NCBI RefSeq assembly: GCF_030052815.1
Contig: NC_079501.1
Span: forward strand, 86,871,849 to 86,935,848
Length of the DNA: 64,000 bases
Direction: 5' to 3'
Source: Hevea brasiliensis
Taxonomy: Eukaryota > Streptophyta > Magnoliopsida > Malpighiales > Euphorbiaceae
Shown here in pieces: positions 1 to 10,300 of the stretch (position 1 is the stretch's first letter; each line of letters begins with the position of its first letter). A program made the translations under genes and the position numbers. Under the pieces are notes generated by a model that was not told the DNA's origin, made no database searches, and saw only the letters and a list, made by a program, of their open reading frames with translations.

Positions 1-1075
1 TGATACTGCTTTCATACTTGTACTGTATATGGGTATATGGGCATGTGTTGGCTCCTACTAGTTATATATGGAGGTAGGTGTTGATCAAGATGGAATCTGT
101 TCCTCTAAGTAAATAGGGATAAAATCCTATGTTCATTTAATTGTTCTTAATATTTCAAGTTCCTGACCAGGACCGATAGATTTATTCAGAAAAGAGTTTC
201 TGATGAGAAAATCTTTTAATCAAGAACTGGAATTAAAAGAGAACATAATATTCATAGCAAATGGGGTTTGACATAAACCATGACTCCAGCTCGAATTGAG
301 ATTTTGTAACAGAGAGATTCTAGTGCATGGTAATATATGATTATAGGTTCATTTAAGGTAAACCTTATTACTGATTGGGTGGTCATGGCGTGCTATGTTA
401 AGCGTTAACCCTGGTCTATGAAGTGCATAAAATGATTTAGAGAAATCATTTATGGTAAGAAAGAGTTCTGATGATATTAAGAGTTGATATCATGTCTCAT
501 TGCCAATTAGTGATGAGCCTAGTAAGTCACACATACACAAGTAATCACTAAATTAAATATGATTTAATTAATTAATTAATTAAAGAGTTTAATTGATTAA
601 TTAAATAGGTTTGGTTTGCAATTAGATTGCAAAGTCCCTAACATGGCTTGAAATCAAATCTAGGTTATTGGATGTATAATATAAGTTAAATTTATATTTA
701 AAAGTATTTAAATATGAATTTAATTAATGAGAAATTAATTAATAAAGATTAATTAATTTATTTATATTTAATATAAATTGATTAGAAGAAGAGAAATAAT
801 TATTTTGGGTTGAGAACTCAAAATTAAGACACATTGGTATTTTGGTCATTTCACAGGGTGACATATGGCACCATGAGATTGTGACACATGGCACTGTATA
901 TAAGCTTACCATATGTCTTTTAATCATGTAAGATGATCAAAATCAAGATTAAATATAGGTTTGATACTTAGCACAATGTGATTAGGTCAATTAAACTTAG
1001 AGCTAATCAGAAGGTGACATGTGACAAGGGTTTTAAGTGGTGAACTAGCTATATAAGGAAAGTATGAAAAGAAAA
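1..1075 (+). repeat. Partial long LTR, 3' two thirds of the family seen at 10705-12815
   Basis: Position 1 aligns with about 11195 and the match runs colinearly to about 12268, including the TTAATTAA-rich stretch near 560-600 and the TATA-like CTATATAAG near 1050. It stops at an A-rich run near 1075, where the copia LTR seems to begin. The left part lies outside the window. It carries no open frame of note; the short minus-strand frame at 739-927 has no recognisable content. Seen: strong colinear match. Inferred: an LTR copy truncated or interrupted by the copia insertion. Confidence 0.8.
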
Positions 1076-1086
1076 AAAAAAAAAAA

Positions 1087-1438
1087 GTGGCAGTGGTTAT
1101 TTCCTCTCCCCTAAGGAAAAACTGCTCCTCTACTTAAAGGCTTGGTATATACTGTAGCAGCAGCAAGCATTCTGCTAAACTCGGAGTCCATCATGAACTC
1201 AAACTCCATGTTGCTATCTATTGGTATAATTGAGAGTTTGTTTGTTCCCATCAAAAGAGTAGTTAAGTTATTGTTAGCATCTTTTATGTTGATTGACAGC
1301 TTATGTGAACAGTATTTTGTTGACTCTAGTTAGCTTCTCCTATAAGATTTGTTCTGTATATAAACTCTTGTACAGTTCATTCAAGATAATGAGAAATACA
1401 GTTTCTCTTTCAATTCTCTGTTTGGATATCAAAGTTCA
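1087..1438 (+). repeat. 5' LTR (probable) of copia element 1
   Basis: The segment ends in TTCA at 1438 and is followed by a primer-binding-site-like GGTATCAGAG at 1442-1451, complementary to initiator tRNA-Met as in most plant LTR elements. A TATATAAA box lies at 1357-1364, about 80 bases before the end, as expected for an LTR promoter. The left edge is uncertain: it was placed at the first TG after the A-run. No matching 3' LTR was found after the RNase H region, so the element is one-sided. Confidence 0.5.
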
Positions 1439-1515
1439 TAAGGTATCAGAGTGGGTACAGTAGCTTGTAGAATCGATTGCTTGTTTCTGTTAGCCATTGA
1501 AAGTGAAATTTGAAG

Positions 1516-2604
1516 ATGAAGGAGAGTAATGCAGCAAGAGATCAAAGCATTATGAATTTCTTCAAGGAATCATTAAAGAATCATGAAACAATTGATGATC
1601 AATTTGCATTGCAAAGCTCGGATCACCCAAGGATGGTCCTTGTTTCAGCGAAATTAACAGGGAAGAATTACAGATCGTGAAGTAGGGCAATGAAGATTGT
1701 TCTTGGTGCCAAAAACAAATTAGGTTTTGTTAATGCCAAAATTGAAGCTCCAGAGGAAGGATCTGAGGGTTTTGAAAGATGGAAGAGGTGTGACTGCATG
1801 GTCGCATCCTGGTTGTGGAACTCTATTGCAAAGGATCTGGTTGGGGTATTTCTCTATGCGACGTCCTCGAAGGAGCTGTGGGATGAAATTTCAGAGAGGT
1901 TCGGTGGGAGTAACGGGCCAATGATATATCAGATCAAGAGAAGGATAGCGTTACTGATGCAAGAAGGATTATCCATTGCCAGTTATTATACAAAATTGAA
2001 GGAATTTTGGGATGAACTGGAAAATATTAGAGCAATTCCATCATGTACATGTGGATCTGTGAAGATTTCAACAGAGGTGCATAACTGTGATAAGTTGATG
2101 CAATTTCTTATGGGGCTTAATGGTGCCTAGGATCAGGTAAGAAGCCAAATCCGCCTTCATGATCCCTTACCAAGTGTAATCAAAGCCTATTCTATGGTTT
2201 TGAGGATTGTAACCCCTAGAGAGGTTCAATTGAATATTGCTAAAACTGTAGATGCAACAGCTCTAGTTGTGAAATCACAAGGAACTCGAAAAGATTTTAA
2301 GAAGTATGATCCTAGAAAAGGTCATTGTAATTACTGCAATTTGGATGGGCACACTAGGGCTGGTTGTTTCAAATTGATTGGGTATCCGGAGTGGTTTAAA
2401 GCTAACAACAAGAATCAGAGTTCACATCAACAGAACAAAATAGTTGCACAAGTTGAAAGTAAAGTGCAATCTGCTGACCATTTTGTTTCTGATTCGCCTT
2501 GGGATAAAGGTTTTTTTACTGAGATGAGCAAATATGAAGATCTTAGTATAAGCTGGAGAGTTTACAAATGGAAATGCAAAGAATGGCCAAAGGGAAGTCC
2601 ATAG
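1516..2604 (+). pseudogene. gag: Copia element 1 gag, broken by two stops
   Basis: This is the nucleocapsid/gag part of a Ty1/copia polyprotein, which packages the element RNA in cytoplasmic particles. The frame starts at the ATG at 1516, 64 bases after the primer site. It continues through an UBN2/DUF-type gag region (KLKEFWDELENI, QFLMGLN) and a zinc knuckle of form CX2CX4HX4C (CNYCNLDGHTRAGC) near 2330-2375. Stops interrupt the same frame at about 1678 (TGA) and 2128 (TAG), both at positions where the family usually has Trp, so each looks like a single G-to-A change. The frame is lost near 2604. Family assignment is firm; the gene is dead. Confidence 0.85.
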
Positions 2605-2610
2605 CCATGA

Positions 2611-5600
2611 ATGTCGCATATTCCTTCAGACCATCAGTCCATGATGAGTTCCACAAGTTTTGCTGGTAAATTCAATCCCAAATTGGTTTGTTATGCTGGA
2701 ATGGTAGGATCAGAATCTTGGATTATTGATACTGGAGCTTCAGATTATATGACACCAAATCCACATTTGTTACATAACCTTGCTTTCACTCACACACCAA
2801 TATCCATTTGTTTACCTAATGTCCAAGTTACTGAAATTAACCAAACAGTAATCGCTTACTTGCATAATAACCTTTCTATACAAAGGTGCTCTTAGTTCCT
2901 TCATTTAAATTGAATTTACTTTTGGTTACCAAGCTTCTTAAAACCACAAATTTACCTCACTGCTTTACCTTTTCTGTTGGCTATTTCAGACCGTAAGACT
3001 AAAGCATGGTAGCCATTGGGAAAGAGCATGAAGGATTTTACATTCGATAAGTCTAGTTTTCTTTCATCCACCATTCGCTTTATCATTCAAAAGCAAAACA
3101 TTTGCTTGATTCCCTTACTTTGAACTCAGAAATACCAAATTTCTCTAATTTGAGTATTAATAAAGAGAATTTTCATTGTTCAATTCGCTTAAACTTTAGA
3201 TTTTGCTATACTTCATGCTAGATTAGGACATTCATCACTTGTAAATTACAACACATTTAGCCCTTCAAACTTCACATTGATTGCCATTATAAATGTCCTT
3301 TATGTCCTTTAGCTAAACAAGCCAGAATTCCTTTTCCTGATAGTGAGATAAAAACACAATACCCTTTGGAATTGTTACATGTTGACCTATGGGGCCCTTA
3401 TGCCACACCTTGTATTTCTGGAGATAGATACTTTGTGACTATTGTAGATGACAAGTTAAGAGCCACTTCGACTTACATGATTAAACAAAAAGACCAATGT
3501 AGCTATGTTCTTACTATGTTTCTCAATTATGTGGAAACCTAGTTCAATGTCAAAGTGAAAATAGTAAGGACAGATAATGGGAGGGAGTTTGTGAATCATC
3601 AGTGTTTACAATTGTTTCAGTCTAGGGGCATCATTCATGAAAAAAGTTGTCCTTATACCCCTCAACAGAATGGCGTAGTTGAGCGAAAACATAGACATCG
3701 ATATTGCTAGAGCTTTGAGATTGCAAGCCCATTTTACCAAAAAGATTCTGGTCTGAGTGTATTTTGACTGCTACATACCTTATTAACAGATTGCGCACCA
3801 AATTACTTTCTTGGAAAACTCCTTATGAATTTTTATTTCACAAACCACCCACTTATGACCATTTAAGAGTGTTTGGTTGCCTCTGTTTTGCTGTTAACCT
3901 TCACCCACATAGAGACAAGTTTGATGATAGATCACATAAGTGTCTGTTTCTTGGGTATCCACCTACGGCTATAAAGTCATGGATTTGCAAACCAATAAAG
4001 TGTTTGTAAGCAGGGATGTAATTTTCTTTGAGACAAGTTTTCCTTTTAATGATACACCATTATCTTCTGTTGAGTCTTCCACCCCAGTTCTTCCTGTTCC
4101 TATTTCTTCATCTACATCACACCATACTGTCACTCTCCTCTCTACACCCGTTCCTGCACTTCATCCTTCTGAATCTTTGTCCAAACCCATACCTGAACTT
4201 TCCCAACCTACATCATTAACACCCCCATTGTCTCTTTCTCTTGCTCCAGCCCCACCACCATTAAGAAGAAGTACTAGACTTCATCAGCAGGTACACCTTC
4301 TTTTATTTTCTCACCTAGCCATTATGCCTTTGTTACTTCAGTATCTAAAATTCAATAGCCTGTTAATTATCTTCAAGCAATAACTGACAGCAATTGGATT
4401 GATGCTATGAATCAAGAATTGTAGGCTTTGGAGAAAAATGATATTTGGGAACTTTGTGAGTTACCTAAAGGGAAGAAGGTTATAGGTTCAAAGTGGGTTT
4501 TTAAAGTCAAATACAAACCAGATGGAGAGGTTGATAGATATAAGGCCCGCTTAGTTGCTAAAGGGTACAATCAGATAGAGGGACTTGATTTTAAGGAGCG
4601 ATTTAGTCCTATGGCTAAAATAGTCACCGCTAGAATTTTATTGCCCTCACAACTGGTCAGAAATGGCCTCTATATCAGTTAGACATTAATAATGCTTTTT
4701 TGCATGGTTAGTTGGATGAGGAAGTGTATATGAGGCCACCAGATGGGTACACCAAGGCATTACTGTAAGGTGTCTGCTTCTTTAAACTGTCCCTTTATGG
4801 TTTAAAACGTGCTTCCCGACAATGGAACCTTGAGTTTACTTCCTTTTGCATTCTTTGGGTTTTCAACAATCAAGACATGATCATTGTCTCTTTAGCCGAA
4901 CGGATTCAGATGCTTTTCTAGCTCTTTAATCTATGTAGATGATGTCATCATAATCGAAACAATTCACGTGCCATTGACAAAGTCAAATCGCTCGCATGAT
5001 AAATTCACCGTCAAAGAACTTGGTTTCATGAAATATTTCCTTGGTTTGGGGGTAGTTCAATCGTAAACTGTACTTTATCACCAAGGAAATTTATCTTAGA
5101 TGTTTTGAAGGACGCCGCATGACAAAGAACTAAAGCAGTGTCTATGCCTCTTCATAAGGGTCTTCACTTAGCACCAGATGATGGAGAGTTATTGGCAGAT
5201 CCTGATAAGTTTTGAAGACTTATTGGGAGACTTTTATATGTGAACATCACCAGGCCTGATATTACTTACTCTGTGCAACATTTGACGTTCATGGCTGCTG
5301 ATAGGAAGCCCCATTGGGATGCAGCATTACATTTGCTTCATCTCAAATCTTGTCCTTCCAAGGGACTTTGTTTCCTTGTGCATTCTGATCTTAAGCTCAG
5401 CACATTTTGTGAAGCAGATTGGGGTTCTTGTGTATTTTCTCGCAAGTCACGGGGTTTGCATTTTTCTTGGAGATGCTATGATTAGTTGGAAAACAAAGAA
5501 GCAGAACACTGTTTCTAAAAGTTTCTGCTGAAGCTGAATACCGTAGCATGGCTACTACTGTTTGTGAATTGTTATGGATTTCTTATGTTCTTTGTGATTT

Positions 5601-5863
5601 GTAAGTCATTGTTTAGCTTCCTCTCTCCTTGAAGTGTAATAATTAAGCAGCTATTCATATAGCTAATAACCTGGATTTTCATGAAAGGACTAAGCATTTG
5701 GACATTGATTGTCACTTGGTTAGGGAACAATCGCAGCGTGGTTTTATTTTGCCTTTCTCATGTTTCTTCTGTTCAGCAACTTGCAGATGTGTTTATAAAG
5801 CCTTCACTTGCTGCTTCCCATCATTCGTTAGTATCCAAGTTGGGTCTTGTGGACCTTCCCTAA
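2611..5863 (+). pseudogene. pol: Copia element 1 pol: protease, integrase, RT, RNase H remnants
   Basis: Domains occur in the copia order PR-IN-RT-RNase H. The aspartic protease motif is DTGAS (about 2728). The integrase core is seen in [17 protein letters not shown] and [13 protein letters not shown] (about 3380-3690). A post-integrase segment with LINRLRTK and [13 protein letters not shown] follows (3764-4009), then a Ser/Pro-rich linker. The RT start is SKWVFKVKYKPDGEVDRYKA (4480-4560), and RNase H remnants are at 5240-5863 ending near QLADVFIKP. Many stops and frameshifts separate the pieces and the RT YVDD box is degraded. There is no downstream LTR. The element is an old copy that cannot produce an intact polyprotein. 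Confidence 0.88.
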
Positions 5864-5965
5864 GATTCAACTTTTAATAATTTAATTATTTGTGCCTAAG
5901 ATTGGGTGGAACTACTTGCTGAATGGCGGAATTAATTTCATCATTTGTCAACAACACACACACAG

Positions 5966-6043
5966 GTGAGGCAGAAATCTCCAAGTGAGGATTTTGATTC
6001 TGAATCTGTTGAATTTCATGACTCTGATGGCGGGAAAGAATGA
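5966..6043 (+). other. Possible terminal exon of an unknown host gene
   Basis: A CA-rich tract ends in CACAG at 5961-5965, resembling a splice acceptor. It is followed by a 25-codon open frame rich in Asp, Glu and Ser (SEDFDSESVEFHDSDGGKE) that ends at TGA 6041-6043. An acidic C-terminal tail after an acceptor-like tract would fit the last exon of a gene whose body was displaced by the adjacent copia element. The stretch is short and no family is recognised, so chance is quite possible. Confidence 0.25.
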
Positions 6044-6485
6044 TGCGAAATTGATATATTAAATTAAGAGATCAACGTATGTATTGTTAGGTTTTGAATG
6101 TTAAACTCTCGTATCGCTATTATGTTGCATTAAATCTATATTTTTATATGTGAATACATTAAATCTTTTTTAACAATTTGAATAGAAGATATTAAATTCT
6201 TTTAACATTATTAAGAAAATATATAAAATAAATTGTTACAAAAAAAAAAAACAATCGTTACAACCACTATAACCTTTGATTACTTGCACACCTGATAATC
6301 CAAAACCAAAAAAATAGCAGCAATTCCATCATCCTGAATCTTTAAAGATTTTACAAAGAAAATACTATTATTTTCTATCGTCTTAAATCCTAAAATATGG
6401 ATATTTTTACCTGTATTGATGGGGCACTAGAGAATCGTAGTGTCAAACAAGTAAATAATAAATCTTGCTTCTTCTAGTGACTTCC
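6044..6485. other. 3' flank of the NLR fragment
   Basis: A+T-rich, no coding signal. The part at about 6240-6390 matches 57085-57240 with moderate divergence (shared stretches include AGCAATTCCATCATCC-like and TTTTCTATCGTC). It is therefore a duplicated sequence lying downstream of the minus-strand NLR gene. Confidence 0.6.
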
Positions 6486-8108
6486 TCAGAAAATTTCCGA
6501 GGACCAATGAAATTTTGAAATATGTTTGATCTTGTAATTTTCTTCACCATTCAATCTCCTTGCAAGGTCTCCATGCAAATAAGTAACATACAACTCTTGA
6601 ACCGTAGAAATGTTCTGTAATCCTTCAGGCAAAAACCTCAACTTATCACAATAATCAAATCGAAGGTACCTCAAACTTGGAAAAGCACCATTTACAATTT
6701 CCGTCCACTCCACTAGATTCGTTGAAGTAATTATCAAAGTTTCCAGCTCCGGAAATCCACCTACATCGCAAAACTCTTTACCAATGAGCTTTGCTTTGTA
6801 GGCTTCCCAAAGTGTAAGATGTTTTAATTTGGGAAGATATTGAAGAACTGAAGATGGCTCCTCCAAGAGATTGGAATGCCATAGTTCTAGAATGGTTAGG
6901 TTTTCAACAGAGGGAAGCCAATTGGGCATTTCAAATAGAACACCACGTAAAATAAGCTCTTGAAGATGAGGTGGAGGAGAAAATTGTTCCAATTCAGGTA
7001 GAGGTGTGACCGACCAGTTTTCTTCTGCAGCTAGAGACAGGGAAACAAGGTTTTCCAGTTTTATGATGGATGCAAATAGCTCACCAGCATGATCATCAGA
7101 CACTTCAACATCAAGTTTTCGTAGTTGGGTCAAACTACTCAATTCACTAGCAATGCCAGCACCAGCATAGACACCAGTGCAAGTATGAAGATTTGCCAAT
7201 GTACCAATACCTCTTGGAACTCTAATTCCATCAGTATCTATGTAGTAATCGACAAACAAAAGGTGCCGAAGCTGTTTAATATTATAAATTTCTACAGGTA
7301 CTGGGAATAGCTTTGAACAATTAGATAGATGCAACGTTTGTAGCTTTTGAAGATTACCTATAGTACGTGGAAACGTCTTCATTTTATAGCAGGCCAAGTA
7401 TAAATACTTGAGGTGAACCAAATCTCCCACTTCATCAGGTAAGTACTCTATTGAGCCAATCAAAATCAATACCAACAGAAACTGGAAGCCACAGAGAGTT
7501 TGCAGCGGAGAATAGAATTCAATAATCAAGGATCGAATTAGAAAGCTCTTGAAGTAAGGAGGCAGGTCTTGTCGAAACATACATGCATGGATGGGTGAAG
7601 TAGCAGCTTTAGAAACGAAATCTTCATTCGTAACTGCCAAAAGGCATGATTTTTCATAGAATTCGGAGAATTCTATTATTCGAACGCTAAAAAGATAACG
7701 TTCATGAAGCATCTCTAAGCCAATTAATTCGTTAATAATATTTTCTGCTGTATCCTCCATAATTTCCCCCGGTTTTTCTGGTATTAGACCTTGTGCCAAC
7801 AATAGCCGAACTATATTTCCTTTTTTCATAATACTCATATAAAATTCCTTGGAAACAACATAACAATAATCTAAGCAGGATTTGAGATAATGAGGAAGCT
7901 TTTCATAATTAGATTTGAAAGCTGCTAAAGAAGAAGTCTGACCTTTGTCTTCGTCTTGTTGAGCCCTGGAGCTTGGAATAACATGAGCTTCAGTTGTTGC
8001 TCTTGTTCCACTGGGCATCTCACCATAAAAGTATAAGTCAGTGGAATAAAAATGGAGGAAGAGAGGCATGATTGGGGATACTATGAGATCAAAATGAGGA
8101 ACAAGCAA
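6486..8108 (-). CDS. N-terminally truncated RPM1-like NLR (winged helix + LRR)
   Basis: Full plant CC-NB-ARC-LRR receptors are intracellular immune sensors of about 900 residues; this frame has 540. After about 60 unrecognised residues it enters the end of an NB-ARC winged-helix region (YEKLPHYLKSCLDYC, then MEDTAENIINELIGLEM, residues about 68-130). It then has a variable linker and about ten leucine-rich repeats (EYLPDEVGDLVHLKYLYL onward, residues about 220-530) typical of RPM1/RPP13-type proteins. The coiled coil, P-loop, kinase-2, GLPL and MHD motifs are absent, so ATP-driven switching is not expected. The start at 8108 is only the first in-frame ATG, and the first 30 residues are probably not native. 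The frame is otherwise open, which suggests either recent truncation or a retained LRR-only product. Fold and family are clear; function is unknown. Confidence 0.8.
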   Translation of the reverse strand: MLVPHFDLIVSPIMPLFLHFYSTDLYFYGEMPSGTRATTEAHVIPSSRAQQDEDKGQTSSLAAFKSNYEKLPHYLKSCLDYCYVVSKEFYMSIMKKGNIVRLLLAQGLIPEKPGEIMEDTAENIINELIGLEMLHERYLFSVRIIEFSEFYEKSCLLAVTNEDFVSKAATSPIHACMFRQDLPPYFKSFLIRSLIIEFYSPLQTLCGFQFLLVLILIGSIEYLPDEVGDLVHLKYLYLACYKMKTFPRTIGNLQKLQTLHLSNCSKLFPVPVEIYNIKQLRHLLFVDYYIDTDGIRVPRGIGTLANLHTCTGVYAGAGIASELSSLTQLRKLDVEVSDDHAGELFASIIKLENLVSLSLAAEENWSVTPLPELEQFSPPPHLQELILRGVLFEMPNWLPSVENLTILELWHSNLLEEPSSVLQYLPKLKHLTLWEAYKAKLIGKEFCDVGGFPELETLIITSTNLVEWTEIVNGAFPSLRYLRFDYCDKLRFLPEGLQNISTVQELYVTYLHGDLARRLNGEENYKIKHISKFHWSSEIF

Positions 8109-9173
8109 GCGTGCTTGTAAGATGAGAGAGTAAAGATGATCATATCAAGTGTCGGCAGAGGGGCAATTTAAAAAAAAAAAAATGTCAGTAATTGAGTTTT
8201 TTTCTTCCACGCGTTAATTCGAAAAACAATTTGATCCTTATTTTTCAAACCACCAGTTTTGACTGTTTAATCTTGATTATAAAATATTAAATTTTTAGAA
8301 GGACTGAATATATTAATTTTGAAACAATAGAATCAGATAATAATTTTAATAAAATAAAATTATCATGCTATTCTCATAATGTAAAAATTAAATAGTATTA
8401 AAAGAAGACTGCAGTTTCACTATTGTGCTTATTATGGACACATAAGAAAAACTATAGAGCTGAATAAATATTAAAAAAATAATAAAAATAGGTTATTCTA
8501 ATTTGGAAATTATTAAAATTTTAGATTTGAAAAGAAAAGTGAACCTGTAAAAAGGAAAAACATATAATAAGATTACTTTTTATGAATTCTTGATCTATTA
8601 AAAAAAATTTTAAATTTAAAATGAAAATTAAAGATAAAAAGGAAAAATATAAAATTAAAAAATGTTCTACTTAATGTATTTAAATACAAAATTGTTATGA
8701 AAGATTTAATTTATGAGTTTTTCTCCTATTTAATCAAAATTATCAAAATATCTTATATGATAATATTTTCCATAAATATTTTATTTTAATTAAAACTAAT
8801 AAATAATTTTTAATATTTAAAATTAAAAAATAATATTTTATTAAACATAAACTTATTTAATTTTATTAAAAAATATAAAAATTTATTTAATTTTAAATTT
8901 ATTTAACCTCTACTAAAATTATAAGAAAATATTTAGATTTTCTCCTCGTTTGGCCATAACTCAATTTGACCTTATCTTTAAAAAAAAAAAAAAAAATTGA
9001 CCGGCTGTTGTTTGTAATCACGTGTATAGGTAATTGTTCCTTTTTTGGCAGGGCCCTGCTAGCACTATCTCATTCCCACTAAATATAAAAATCCAAAAAT
9101 ATATTTTGATTTTGATAAATTTAAAGAGTTTGCAGTAATTCAAAAAAAAAAAAAAGAAAATTAAATACTCTCT

Positions 9174-9206
<33 letters not shown>

Positions 9207-10295
9207 CTTTTGATACCTAATAATTTAATTTAATTAAATGTGTTATTATTTTATTTTTATTTAATTTTTAAAATTTTATAATATATTTTATTTAATATAT
9301 TTTTTAATAATTTTAATAATAAATATATTTATAAGTTATTTTTTTATTAAATATGTTAATTACTTCTCAGTCATTTATAAATCATATAATACATAATTAT
9401 TTAAAATTTTAAATTAATTTTAATAAATTAAACTAAATACCATTTTAATTCTATAAACTTTCTACTCCTAAATTAAATTTAAAATTTATAATATTAAACA
9501 GCGAAGCGCTTGTCTTTTCATTCTTGACAGATCATTATTTTCTTTTATTTCTCTCACTTTGTGGAGTTTTTTTTTATGTGGAATTGATTTTTTTTATATA
9601 TATAATTGTCTTATTTCCCTTTTATGGGATTTTTTTTTCACATTTTCTATGAAAAAAGTGTCTATTAATTTGAATTATTTAAAATATAAAAATAAAAAAA
9701 AATATTTTTTTGAGTTAATTTTTTATATTGTCTAAAATAATATTTTATTTAAAATGCATTTTTTTACCTAAAATTCAATGTCAAATGAGGCGTAAATATA
9801 TTTACCTTCATAAATTAAAATTTCATCCTTTTATATATAATATTTAAATATAAATGTTAATGTTATATGATCTCTATGAACTGTAATTATTAACGAATTA
9901 TTACTATGTCAATTCAAAATTCAAACCGAAAGATTCAGTTTATAATTATTTTTAAATTAATATTAATATTTAAATATATAAAATCACATATTTCACTTTA
10001 AATTTATTTAAATTAGTCGAATCGATCAATTCAACGGTTTCTCTATACTCCCCTACTAATAACTCGTTTCGTATAATAATATATTATTATTTTTTATTAA
10101 AAAATAATTTATATTTATATATTTAAATACTATAATTTTAATAAAAAATATAAATTTATTATTAAAATAATATTTAAAACTTATTTATTTAATTTTATTT
10201 TATTTTTTAATAAATAAATTTAAAAATTTTGCTGTAGAAAAACTCGTTCTGTCTCGTTCTCCAATAAATAAATCTTCACCCTGATCTCGAACTCC
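8109..10295. repeat. NLR upstream region, copy A of a dispersed non-coding repeat
   Basis: No coding signal. About 8190-9690 aligns colinearly with 19230-20750, with 22870-23157 plus 27360-28620, and in part with 30640-36830. Markers are AACTATAGAGCTGAATAAATA, TGTTCTACTTAATGTATTT, the CATTCCCACTA segment near 9072 and the TTTTCTATGAAAAAA segment near 9645. Copy A is the only one with an NLR frame next to it. A TA microsatellite lies at about 9174-9199. The remainder (9700-10295) is very A+T-rich with nothing recognisable. Confidence 0.65.
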
Positions 10296-10300
10296 CATAA

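Noticed and set aside
739..1333. Short frames 739-927 and 1142-1333
   Set aside because: Inside LTR sequence, no domain, no support.
9174..9199. TA microsatellite as a possible matrix-attachment or origin site
   Set aside because: Simple repeats of this kind are everywhere in this A+T-rich window; no further support.
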